Position numbers and translations under genes: made by a program
Part shown: one piece after another, positions 13,233 through 26,705 of the stretch
How positions within the stretch are numbered: the first letter of the stretch is position 1
Layout: the number at the start of each line of letters is the position of its first letter
Source of the DNA: Cristatella mucedo
Taxonomy: Eukaryota > Bryozoa > Phylactolaemata > Cristatellidae
Reading direction: 5' to 3'
NCBI GenBank assembly: GCA_009760855.2
Contig: WPIO01000027.1
Location: 4,346,501 to 4,410,500, forward strand
Length of the DNA: 64,000 nucleotides
The notes under the pieces: generated by a model
Databases searched by the model: none
What the model was told of the DNA's origin: nothing
The model's input: the letters and a program-made list of their open reading frames with translations, nothing else

Positions 13233-16200
13233 TCGTCTAATTGAACTTGAACTTAAAAGTAAATTTTTAGTAATCATGGCAGGGGTCACTCCTATTAGCC
13301 TAAGACATTTATTTAATTAATGCTGAGGCATAACATGCTTATCTGTCTCTCTATCACCGTGGCCGTAAGCTCGTGCGAAGTTATGTATCCTGAAAGGAGT
13401 ACAGGATGTAACCAGAGCAGTCCTGCAAACCTTCCGAAAAATACGGTCGTTTGCTTAAACGTACGATGGCACCGATATATATGTGTGTATGCATTTATAT
13501 ACACTGAAATACAAAAGTTATCTGGATGGTCTAGATTCTCTTGATAAGCAGTTTTCCGAAGCTCCCGACTTGACCTGGGCCGGGATGTAGGTTCTCTCTG
13601 CCTGTTATTAGATACCCAAGTACGAATTGCAGCGATACTGATGCAAGGCATTTAAGCAGGTCACTAGTGATCTAGTCCTGAAGTTCGTATCTCAATCAAA
13701 GAAGACAACAAGTCCTCTGGAACCTATTCCCACTGTTCTGCTCCTACGTTGCATTGATCTGCTGCTGCCATGCATAACTAACATCATTAATATGTCATTA
13801 GCCTCAGGTCATGTCCCAGCACCTTTCAAAAAAGCTGTAGTCAGGCCACTTCTCAAGAAAGCTACACTAGACCAAGAGAACTTGAGCAACTACCGCCCAG
13901 TATCCCTTCTACTATTCTTATCAAAGACACTGGAACGAGTCGTGGTGGACCAGCTGAACTCATATGTTAAAACTTCAAACCTTGCTAGTAAGTTCCAGTC
14001 CTATCAAAGATGCTGGAACGTGTCGTGACAGACCGGCCGAACTCATATATCGAAACCTCACACCTTGCTAGTAAGTTCCAGTCTGGCTTTAGAGCTTATC
14101 ACTCCACAGAGTCAGCATTGCTTAGGGTATACAACGACCTACTTAGGAATGCAGACATGGGTAGAGTGTCTCTGCTTGTTTTGCTCGATCTTTCGGCAGC
14201 TTTTGATACCATCGATCATAAAGTTCTTCCAGAGCGCCTCTCATCTCGCCTGGGCATCACTGGCACTGCTCTGCAGTGGTTCAGGTCCTATCTCAGTGGG
14301 AGACTCCAGAGTATTGACGTGAATGGACAAAGATCATCTGAAGTACCTCTGAAATATGGAGTACCTCAGGGCTCCGTGCTAGGTCCGGTTTTTTTCACGG
14401 TTTATACTCTCCTTCTTGCTGACGTGATTGCCAAGCACAATCTAGGCTTTCACTTCTATGCAGATGACATTCAGTTGTACCTTTGCTTTGATCCCTGCCA
14501 GCCTTTGAGCACCTCAAATTCTCTCAACTCACTTGCTGCATGCATTGATGACATCCGCACATGGATGGCAGCAGATTTTCTAAAACTTAACGATGATAAA
14601 AATAACTTAGTAGTTGAAAGATTGGAAAGGCTGACTCTCAAAATTGGCTCAGCCAGCATATTCCATTTGAATCAGCTCGAAATCTGGGTGTCATATTCTA
14701 AAGCGACCTCTCGTTAGACGACCATATCAGCTCCACAGTCAAATCTGCCTATTTTCAGCTTCATAACATTGCTAAAATTCGGGCTTGTTTAGATAAGGAT
14801 ACAACGTCCAAGTTTGTCCATGCATTCGTCACATCCTGTCTCGACTTCTGCAACTCACTGCTTACTGGCCGACCAGCATGTGCGATCAGGCGATTGCTGC
14901 TGGTGCAAAACTCTGCAGCTATGCTTGTCTGTCGTGAGCGGCGCAGTTGCCACATCACACCACTTCTTGCCGACCTGCAGTGGCAACCAGTCAAGCAACG
15001 GATTGACTTCAAGTGTTTGTCGCTCACTTTTAGGTCCCTTCATTCTATGGCTCCAGCCTATCTGTCAGATATACTACCCCATCAGGTCAAGCATAGTACC
15101 ACCCACTTTTCGGAATCCAACAGCCTACAAATACCTCTTACAAATCCCAAATCCTTTTGAGACTGTGAATTCAGTTCGTATGCTCTCAAAGCGTGGAACT
15201 CCCTCCCGACCTGCATCAGAAAATCTCCTGACCATATTTAAAAGGAACTTAAAAAACACCTATTTAGGACAGCATTTAGTAGGTCCCTGTGATTCGTCCT
15301 TCACGTGCTTATGCGTGCTGACAGTGTGCATGCTGCCACTAACCACATTTGCATGCTGACCCTGTGCCTGTCATCCCTAACCATATTATTCATTTTGTTT
15401 GTTTTTCAAGCATGACTTTACTTACTATTCAATTGCATTTCCCTTTGCAGCAAATGTACAGCGCCTAGAAAGAGATTAAGTTCTCTGAGGGCACTTTATC
15501 AAGTGCGTTATTGTTATTATTAAAACATGCGAACAATACGCCTAAAATTAGCCAAACAACTATAGTCCTTGAAATATGGCAAGTTTGGCCAGAGAAGAAC
15601 ATCGAGAAATGACCCCTTCATCAACTCGTGACGGTGGCTGAAGGCTACACCCAGAGTTGTAAAGTCAACCCATTGAGCATTATTTAATTCATCAGGAAAA
15701 GCCTACCTGTCATGAATCGTGGTGAAGGTCTCTGAATCGTCAAGCTGTGAGGTGTAGGTGTGGCACTGTATGAGGCTAGATACTCGTGTGGTTAAATTCT
15801 TACTACTATTAATACCGAAGTGTTCGGTGTCGTACAGCGTGAAGAAGATAGAGAAGACCGGGAGCCCAGAAAATGCATCTCTGTCGGGCTGGTCCGGCAC
15901 TAGGCGAGAGACTATCAGTATTCGAGAAAACATCAGCCTTAAGTTGCAGGCGTTAAAGGCCTTTAGCTTTGGCACAAGCTCATAATCAAAGTCTATAAAA
16001 ATTGTCTGGGGAGCAAGTTAGCTGTGATACCGCCAGACGGCGATTAGGCGAGGGCAGTCTGCATTTCTGAATCGCCAAGACAAAAAACCGCTCTTGCCGG
16101 CAAAGAATATGGTAAGTCTTTTACAGTGGGCCAATGCTTGAATCCACTGGACGGCTGAAGGTTTGGGTGGAGAGGTATGGAGTGACAAAAGCAAATAAAT

Positions 16201-16994
16201 GCTATTTTTGAACTGGAAACGAAGGCTTTACTTGCATCGGCGATCCAATAAAGCCTACGCACCCAAAAAGGTGTCATGGTATGGTGCTTTAGCAAAGATT
16301 CCGTAGGAGTCCTGCTTCACAAACCAGGCGGTATGACCCAAGACTATTGTTTAAGCCATCTTCAAAATGTCTGACCTCCAAGTGTGATGGTTCTGTTGTG
16401 TATAATGTGGAAGATGCTATGTATTTACATGAGTATACTAAGATATGCTGTCAAATTTATTTAGACACTCGTGAATTTGTTTGTACCATGCTGATAGAAT
16501 GGTAAAGGACTGTGGTGAAAGATGCTGAGAAATCTATATTCCTGATCTTCTGAGAGTAAGCTTGTTACTTTACCCTTGCCAATGCGGACCAGAGTGACTT
16601 CAGAGTCATCTGTGTAGCAGCATTTCCGTTACCACATGAGTTGTTAAGTTTCTGATCTCCATGCTTTATAGATGTGCATACGTGTATCCGAAAACTAGAA
16701 CCGTGATATTTTTCTGCTAAAGGGTTTAAAGCTCGTGTGTCTATCTCATCTAGGCTGCTGGTTTGTTTATACCAAGTATTTGGAAGTAAACAGCACTAGA
16801 AATTGACCTTGAAGCATCGGGCCAATGTCGTGCAAGATTTAAGGAAAAAATAAAAGAAACGTTAATTAAAAATTTCCCTTTGATTCTGAACCCCAGCGAT
16901 TGCTGATACAGAGGCTGTGTTGGAGTATGGTAGTGAAACTATATATATTAGCCGGCGGTGCCCTGTCCTGCCGGGGTCGAGCGTGGTACCCTGG

Positions 16995-17061
<67 letters not shown>

Positions 17062-17109
17062 ATTGATATATATATATATATTGTTATTGATATATATATA
17101 TATTGTTAT

Positions 17110-17175
<66 letters not shown>

Positions 17176-19203
17176 TTCTGTATGTTTGTTTGCATAGTAG
17201 ATCTTAATAATAATCGGCTTGTCATTTTAGATTCAATCAGGTTATAACGAGGATGGTGAATTTGTGCAAGCCATAGATTTGATCAAATTTGCTCTTACTG
17301 AAGGTGAGCTGCGATGCAACATTAACTTAAACAGTTTGCTTTACCCATAATTTATATATATAGGCCAATGTATAAGTACACCTGCTGACATTTTTTTTCT
17401 TGCTAAGATGCTTTTCTTACCAGTCGAGATCTAACCGTGCCTGGTATTTTTGAAGTTTCGCGGCTATCATCTACCTACATGACACTTCCGCCATTGTCAC
17501 CTACCGGAAGTGCCTTAGGTCGAAGCTGGAGTAGTGTCGGTGAGCATCAGACGCCGGGAAACAGTGCTCCACTAATACCCAAGCGGTCTGACACATTCGG
17601 AGGTTTTGAACAAGGTGGCAAAAGTATAGCAACTGGTAAGAGCAACTGCTAGTGTAAAATGTCTAGTCAAAGAGAGATCCGGCTGTCTGAGGGTGCTACA
17701 TATATGTCAAGCATATTTTAATTACTATTAATGCTCTTAGCCTGTGCTTCGTGCTGGGCTCTGGAAAGAGGGCTGCATGTTTTGCACTTGCTGGCATTCC
17801 ATGTGCTGCTGACAGTGTGAGCTGTACTGCTCGTATTGCAACAGCCACTATGCTTAAACTTACTCACTAGAAACATGTGCCTTGCAAAGCCGAACAGCAG
17901 CCTGGGTAGCAGTCGGCCAGCAGGCCTCAGTGCCGAGCCTCAGTACAGCACTGGCTAGCCTGCTCCATGACCTCCGTGAGGATGAACAGTCCAACCATGC
18001 ACCAATCGGCAAGAGGAATGCTCAGGATTGCCATTTAATATCTTGTCTTCACCAGTGTCATCGTCTAGCAACGTGTCTTTTTACAGTCTTCCTGCCTGTT
18101 GCGCATGTGCTTGCGGTGTCCATTAGGAGTTCACCCACCTTCAGTCGTGCACGATTATAATGATGCCGGCAGCAGCTGTGTCTGCCCCCCCCTGCCGATG
18201 CTTGCTGCCACGGTTACTGAGGATCTAAGGTAGGCAGCATTCAAGCTCAGCTATGGCTCTATCCTATAACTCTTTGTGCACGAACCTCTGCTGTTAAACA
18301 AGTAGATGAATCGAGTGCCTTCTAGAAAGTAGCCATCTTTAGGTTTTCATAGTTCACATTCAGAAGACAGTTGAATTCTTCTTTTTGTAGGTGCTCTCTG
18401 AACACATAAAAAAGCAACGTGAGCATTTCAAAACTAGGAAACAATGCTCATTTGATTGTAATATACCTAATTGTGTGTCATCCTGGAAACCTTGTATGTC
18501 ACTTCCAAGGGCTTTTGTAGCAACTTTGACATAAATAGCATAAGACAAACATCCCTCCATATCGGTGAAGTTTCTAGCAACTGCTTTAGTTCAACCAAAT
18601 CATCATAGCGTGATTATCAAACTTCATCTCGAATGTTCCTAAATGGTGATTGAAGTGGCAGACCGGAAATTTCCATGAGGGTAGATAAAAACCCTAAAAT
18701 GAGTAAAGAAAAACTCCCCTTTCACTTGGGTTGGGTAGATATACTCACCACTCGAGGAAATACCCACCATGACAGTAAAAGCATCTAAACTAAAGCCCAC
18801 TTTACCGTGCACCATGTTTCTGCCGCATGAATGCCTTTGCCTTGTCTAAGTAAAGGAGGTCAGCATATGCCTTTTCAATGCTAACAGACGTGCATAGTGG
18901 TGCATCCTGTAGTGCTGTAAGAGATCGAATTCCTGTAGAGCACGTGCTGCTGTTGACAGCTGTGAGTTGCACTAGCAATACTATTTTACATTCTTTTGTT
19001 CAGCTAACTTTGTATTTATCCCATTGTGTCATCGATAATGTATGTTTTATTTGGTGGCTGAGAAGAAAAAATATGGAGTGCTTTGTGTTCGGCCCATTAA
19101 AGTTGCAGAAAGTCGTCCATAAATGTGTGTGCACTCCTGGTCGTTAGGATTCTTTTTCTCCCTCGCAGCTGCAGCGGTTCAATCTTGGTTCACAATAGCG
19201 AGA

Positions 19204-19276
<73 letters not shown>

Positions 19277-22200
19277 AGCGCTAGCCTGATATGATGTGCT
19301 ACATTGTTGCTCTTCTGCTGTTGTGGATGTGTCGCCACACATTTATACATCTGCACTGAAGTTTCCTGTCTAAAAAGAATGGCGAATAAGTGAGGGCCAG
19401 CCAGAGCAGCTTCAGTAGCAGGACAGCAGACTATAAAGACTGTATATGCAAGATGTGTCGCAGCAAGCCATGGCTCGAATTTTAATCAACAGAACTGATG
19501 CCATACTGGCTCTGTTAGCTTAACAGCTGAGGTGCCCAGTGCTGCTGTTCCTGCCCCGGCTGCCATTGGGAGTTCCAGTATGCTTGATTGATCACCTAAG
19601 ATAATTATATAAGATTCCGGACACTGCCGTCGATGACGTCTTCGAGTTTGCTAAATGATTGTTAAATGGGAAGCTTTGAAGTCAATGATGCCAATAGTGC
19701 AATCTTTGTGAAGTGTCTCGCGGGTTGCCACGTTGTCTGTATTTTGCCTCGTGCTGGCTGGCTGGTGGCTGCCAGCATGCGCTGTAACAGTGGTGCTAGC
19801 AACTGCCGGTGCCCATTTCGGCACTGCAGCAGAACGGGCTGTCGTCTGACGCAACTCGTGCTGTAGTATATGCAGCTATGTGCACGAACCTCTGGCCGGT
19901 GGTACACACCTGCTATTGACTGAAACCGTTATTGCAGCTTCACAACTACTCTTTTCACCACTTGCATGAGGGAGCTCAGCGACCTAGTTGTAGCACAAAT
20001 TGAGTCTCTGTGTAATTTGGACAGTGGAGCAAGCAGCACTCTAATTGGTGAACTGCCTGTTCTCACTGCTCTTCATTCTATCGTGTCGATGACTGTGTGA
20101 CCGCCTGCAGCGATTGCACGACCAGTGACAGATGCTGTGAACAAGTATCTAGGAAAAAGCTGCTGCATAAGTCGCTATTTGGCCTCAGGGCTGCACGCAC
20201 CAAGTTGGACAGTGGCTGCAGGCTTGAATACCTTGCTAGCCAAGGTTAAATTCGTGCATTCTGTTTATTGCATTCTTTTTCCACATACAGGGTAGCAATG
20301 CAACCAAACAGCTCCCCCCTGACCATCACGCCACTTCACCCCCAATAAGTGAGCAGAGGGATGGAGACAGTGTGCTTGGTTGTGCTGATCGGGTGCTGAT
20401 GTTGCTGCCTTCACCACTGTTCCAGGTTCATTAGTGAGGCAAAAGGGCACGGCCAGTCAGTCGAGCCTGCAAGGTGGTGGCAGTGCAAGCTCGCAGGAGT
20501 TGTCGTCACACGACAGCGACAGCGGGGTCAAGGAAATCCATGGCGTCGATAGCAGGGTAAGCATGCTCAACGACGTTGCTGGCTTGGCTTGATCGAACTC
20601 GCAGTCGTTCTTAATGACATTAGCTCGCTTGCATGCTTGGTTGCACAGTTTTCTGTCACCGTTTTGTTTTATTGTTGCCTTTACTCAGCACGGGCCTCGA
20701 ACAAGTTGATAAGCTGAGAGCCAAGCATGGAGGCCATGCAGATGTCCTTAACATGACCATGTCCATGTAGAGCACTTTTTGTCAGGAGGCACAATGTTGT
20801 CGCCACCTTTTCACGTTGCTATGCAATTGGTGAAAATTCACCAAATCTGTGATACTTAAACTAGGATTTAGCAAGGGAGACGTTTGGCAGCTGGCCTTCA
20901 ATTTCTTGATGGCTATTGTGAAAGGGGTTTCTTCACACCTTTCAAATCTTGTTGTTTCAGCTATTGTGCATTGCCACTCAACTTCACCAGCAATGACTTG
21001 CAAACAATTTTGTCGATTAAAAAATTAAATTAAATCCTAGCTGATTAAACAGCCTCTTTTTGTATAGTGACAGAAGAGCCTTTACGGCTATCACCACCGC
21101 TTGCAGTGGCGATAAAGGATCGCCCACCGCAGGAATCGAACCCACGACCTCGGGAACGAGGTCGTGAAAGCAACCGCTTTACCTAGTGTGCCATCACGGC
21201 TCACCATTTTATTCAATGTAGTATTGTGACCGCGTTCAGTGATTGTATTTTATCGTACTTCTGAACTAAAGTGGGATAAATCGGATGGCTTAGACATGGG
21301 GCATCAATAATGAACATGCCCATGTCATCTGCATGAAAGTAATTATAACCTTAATAATAATACATGAGTGTGACACCCTAAGAGAACTATATCTATTGCG
21401 AGGCAATTTAGATATGCTGATTTTTATCGGCTGAGAAAGTCAGCGAGCGTGCTTTTGAAGGAGTTTCTTGATTGGTTGAGGCTGCAGTCAGGCCTGATCA
21501 ACCGATGTGTCAGGCATCTTCAAGAGCATTATAATTGCTCTCGGTTGTTCCCAGCTCACCAATCATCGTAGACTTCAAACACGAGACCAGCCAGTTGGTT
21601 CATCTGATTAAAGATGGCAGGTTTAGGTGAAGTTGCTCAAAGAGGTGGGGTCGCTGGTGAGATATCCAACTAGTCGAACATCAGAAACATCAGAAAGCAT
21701 TCAAATCTCTCTCACCGATGCTCTGCAGATTTTTAATCAGGCTCTAACCCTTCATATCTCAGCTTTTTTGCCAGATCGATGTACATATGCTGGCCCACAG
21801 GCATGTTTAAAATGGTGCAGAGCTCCAGCATCGGCAAAGCAAAGCAACCTCAAACCATGACATCACCACCACCGATTTTCACTATTGGCAATTGGGTTAA
21901 TACGCCTCATCCTTTTGCCGAATAACCTTTGTCCCTCGCTTGCTTTTAGCAAAAAGCGTGAGCTTGCACTCTTTGATCTATTAAAATCCACCCCAGTTGT
22001 CTGCCATATAGTGGATTCGATCTGGGATCCATCTGAGACAAAAAGACTTTTTGCAACATTGCTAAGGCTCATTTCATGGTTTTGATTTGACTGCTGAGAT
22101 CCATTATATGCCAGGCCTGCAATCGCCCTTTCGGCCTCCGAGAGCTCAAAGATTTAATGAACCTCATATTAGCAATGTTAGAAAGTCAGCTAACAGTTTC

Positions 22201-25200
22201 TTTCTTATGATAATTGAAATGCATTTAAAAGGCTTATTTGGACCTTTATTCTGTAGGTTTGCAACCGTAGAACCCTACTTATAATTTTTAATTATAAGAG
22301 CGGTTGCCGAAAAGGTGATTTTAATAGATTGTCCATACGGACCTCGAAGTTGTCAAATTATGAATACCCTTCTTGCAGCACTTACCATGTATGGGATGTT
22401 TTATCAAGGCAGTGCAAAGCTCTCAGTCACTTCGAGGGGCCGTTTCTTAATTTTGCGGGGCGAACTAATGTCGTGCATGCACAAGAGCAATTAAAAGAGA
22501 GGCTTTTTAATGGCTGTCCTAGTTGGGCCACAGCCGTCTTTCGTAGTTGCCATATTTTTTCAATGTGTAAGTGGCTCTACCGTGGTCCTCAATATTGTAA
22601 AACTGCACTGCCGGAGGAGGGGCTCCTCCTCCACTCTTCCCAAAAATATAATTACAAGTTCAGATAATTTAAGTGCCATATAGATTATTTGGGTATGATT
22701 AAGACCAAAAGAGATCACCCCCTCCTTGAGATCAGAACCAATCACAGATACTTAATCCTTATTGTCAGCAGCTCTACATTACTTGTCAATGCTGTATGTA
22801 TGTCATATCTGTATGTATTAAGAGATGCCGTGAAGAGCTTAATGATTAGCTCAATAATATTATGCAGACTGGGTGATATTCTGAATGTCAAGCCCGGATC
22901 ATATCATCCCAAGAGTAGCATACCTTTATTGCTGGTATTCAGGGTGGCTATAACTGAGCAATCTTTTTAATTGGGCCTAAACTATCGTTGACAAGCTTCA
23001 CTGACAGTTCCACCACTAGCCAGGTAAGTAGTTTTTCACCACATTGACCACACAATTCCTTCGCTCGATTATCAGAATCATCACGGCATAGCATCCCAGT
23101 GGAGATATCGGAGTTTTTCCACGTCAAAAGGACTCTAAGCGATATATTAATGGCCTTGGAAACTCGATGCTTTGTCAGTGTTGGCCGAATTGTCTCAGCC
23201 GTTAGTGTGGGCCTCTCACCTGTATGATGCTGAGGAGAATTTTCACAGAAGCAACGGCAGACAGAAGGTGCATCAGGCTTGTGGTTGGATTTGTTCTGGC
23301 TACTGCTGCCATGATGCTTGCGATAGGACTGCTCTCCATGCTCGAGCTAGACGTCTCTGTGCAATTTACATTCGAATTCATACATGCTACTACATTGGTC
23401 TTTCCGATTTGTTCTTTCCTAATCGTGTAGTATTAAAATGTAATAATAATTCATTTGTATAGCACCCTAAGAGAATTGAATCTCTATCCAGGTGCTTTAC
23501 ACATGCCCGAGGGCTCCAACCCACGACCCTTGCCGGTAAAGACGAGCACCTTGAAGCCATTTTGTTGTGACTCGTGAGATCGGGCAAAGAATCAAGATGG
23601 TGATAAAATTGTTTGCACATAATCCACAAGCTTAATTTTTTTATTGATGCTCCTTCATAGTCCAAGCCGTTAACAGTGGAGCCGGCCAATGGCTTGTGAA
23701 CTTTAAAAAAATTATTTGTGGTAATAATAATAATAATAATAATTCACTTGATAAAGCGCCCTCAGAGAACTTAATCTCTCTCTAGGCGCTTTACATTTGC
23801 TGTAAAGTGAAATGCAGTTGAAAGGTAAGTAAAATCATGCTTGAAAAAACAAACGAAATGAATAATATGGTTAGGGGTGACATGCACAGGGTCAGCATGC
23901 AAATGTGGTTAGTGGCAGCATGCACAGTGTCAGCACGCATAAGCACATGAAGGACGAATCACAGGGACCCACTGAATGCTGTCCTAATAGTAATGATCGG
24001 AATCCGTGCAAGTTCCCACAAGGATGAAAGCGAAGTATGCAAAAACTCTCGTTGATGGGCAGGCACTCATGTAAATGAGCTTGAAGGATTTGCTGGTTCC
24101 CTATCTAGTATTGAATCGCTTTTAGAATCGTGTCTGGCATACAGGTTGCTTGCATCAGCCCACCATTCCGACCTTCTCACTCCTCTAGTATGCTCTCGCA
24201 CTACCAGCTCCTTAGCATCTGATCATCTTGCCGTCCCAAGCACTAAATTTAAATCTTTTAGCAATCAAGCTTTCAGCTCATATACACCGAATATCTGGAA
24301 CTTGCTTCCATCCATGGTCACTACCTGTAATGTCCTTGAATCATATAAGTTTCAGCTAAAGATGCACCTGTTCCGATCGGCTTTCCCTTTGCCCCAATGA
24401 ACTTGTCTTTCTTTTTGATTTAGTGTGCTTTGTGCATGCATGCTTACGTATGCATGATTCAGTGCATGTTAAAAAAATGTATTCCTCACCGCACTATTTG
24501 AATCGTTCTGAGTTGTCTTTTGTGTGCTTGTGCAAGCTGATGCTGTGCCATTTATCACAAGCCAGAATGACGTACTTCCTTTGCAGCATTTATAGTGTGT
24601 CGAAAAGAGATTTAGTTCTCTGGTGGTGCTATACAAATGTCAGTATTATGGTGTTACTACCTGGAGGTCCTGCTAACTGGTGACCATGAGTGTCTTTGTG
24701 TTTACTTTAGCCTGCTAGCCTTAGGATGATACTTGATTGCTTTTTCATGCTTGATGCCATGCATGCCACTAATTGTAGCTTACGGATTCTTTTGCAGCTA
24801 GATGAAAAGCACCTGGAAAGTGATTTATCTCTTATAGTGCTATTGCAAACTACTTATCATCATTATTATTATTTGAAGTAGTTCTTATAACACATAGACT
24901 TTACATAAGCCTCTTGTTCTAGAAGAATAAATAAAATAAATAAATAAGTACTAACTGATTCAACAGCTTCTTTTGTATAGGGACAGAAGAGCCTGTATGG
25001 CTATCACCTCTGCTTGCAGTGGCGATAAAGGATCGCCCACCACAGGATTCGAGCCCACGACCTCTGGCCGAGGTCGTGAAAAGCAACCACCTTACCTAGT
25101 GAGCCATCACGGCTCACCAACTCAGGAATAAATCCTGGGTCTAGCCAGGCTTTTCGATCACATTCTTATACTGTTCAATCTTCAATGCTAACCTTATAGT

Positions 25201-26665
25201 AATGCACGTGGAGTCCGAGCTTGAGAACAGGCAAACTTTCCGGCCAATGGGATTGGCTCTCTGACTATGGCCATGCTGACGATGCCCAGCTTTTTTAGCC
25301 AGTTAAACCCTCGGAACCTGCTGCAACGACCGGTAAACTGAATGCTTGCATTGCACACATTCGATTCTCGATGTCGGCCAATTTCCTTAAATTTAAAAAC
25401 AAAAAACTAAACCGAACTGCTCTACTCATAGGACAGCCCAAGCATGTGGCTGGGCTAGGAAACTTTGCTCTTCTAGTAGGATGGCCGTCACCGTGTGCTC
25501 GTAATTTTGGCGTCATTTTTGATAATTATCTAAAGTTTGAAAGTTTCAGGGAAAAGACTGCTCCACAGCTAGCCCCCACCTAAGATCAGAGACTGTCTTT
25601 CTACTTCGACTAGTGGCTTTCTCTTTGTTTCGTCAGATGGAGACATCAACTTCGAACATTTTTCCACACGGTCTGTTGGCTACCTACCGTATGTGCACCG
25701 AAAGGCTTTGAGGGCTCTGTAAAACTCTCCTGTGTAACACCAACTCAGTCCGATTGGCTTTGTGGAGTTGCAGACAAACATACATAACATTTCACTACTG
25801 AATAGCCACGAAATAAAGTAGTTGACGCCGAAGGAAGTGCTAAGCACTTCTTCTCTTAGAAGTATCGAGCTTTGGTCTATTGCCGATCTTGGTTGCTCCT
25901 GCATATTTTTTCATATATTATATATAGTATATTTTTATTGGTGCTGGTACCCTGTTTTATGGGATAGTTGCTTTGCAGTACCATGTGCTCGTGCATTTGA
26001 TAAATGCACATGGTTCTCTGATAATATTAGTCTTCAAAGTGCATGCGAAGAGAAACTTACCAAAGGCATCGAAGGGTGAGTATATGCAGAACCAGCTTTC
26101 ACTCACATCAATAAGCTGTGCCACATGGGACCTCGAAACAACAGTATCTTAATGCGATTTTGTATGTGCCTTTCGTGTTATGAATTGACATGATTTGGCT
26201 AGTTTTTTGCTATGCTTACTTTCTAAATAGAAGTACCTTAGTGTAATTGTTAGCTTTCTTTGAATTCAGCTGTTCACATTTTCAGTCACTTTTGCTCCTC
26301 TAATGAAATGGCCCCGTTTGTCTGCATGCCATTTATCGGTTGATCTGCCGGTTTTTCGCCCCAATATTTCACTTTGTCTTTTCACAGGATTCTGGCAGTG
26401 GCGTAAAAAGTATTCTTCCAGCAACTGGTCAGCTGCCGGGTGATCGATCGAGTGCCAGCTTGATGCAAGCAATGACTGCCAGTGGCAGCACCGGCAGTAG
26501 TCAGCAAATTGACTTAGCCGGCCTCACAATGTCTGCTGGCCACGGAGAGACTCTAGTGGCGCTATCCAATATTGCATCTGTCACGGCATTAATTGCCCCA
26601 AGCAGAGAGCAGCTGATGTGCCTAGGACAACTGAGCGAATACCTTCAAGCCCTCTTGGTATGGAT

Positions 26666-26705
<40 letters not shown>

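Larger units (their letters stand above)
6443..17230 (+). other. RhoGEF intron 6, 10.8-kb transposon-filled intron
   Basis: 6443-8128 and 8299-8900 show no recognisable feature. From 8905 to 16400 the intron is almost continuous transposon relics: LINE-A, SINE-1, two Tc1-like elements and a LINE-B tail. Confidence 0.6.
20557..26387 (+). other. RhoGEF intron 9
   Basis: It contains two SINE-1 copies, a possible Tc1 fragment, a composite SINE and LINE-A, LINE-B and LINE-C pieces. 21900-23420 has several short open frames, but none resembles a known family and I see no splice signals that would make them exons. Confidence 0.5.

Noticed and set aside
20990-21208. Functional tRNA gene suggested by the B box and paired arms
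   Set aside because: The same head is attached to a repeated non-tRNA body in several copies, so it is a SINE.
21863-22970. Several short open frames (65-112 residues) as host exons
   Set aside because: No splice sites in matching phase with the RhoGEF chain and no recognisable domain; probably decayed repeat sequence.
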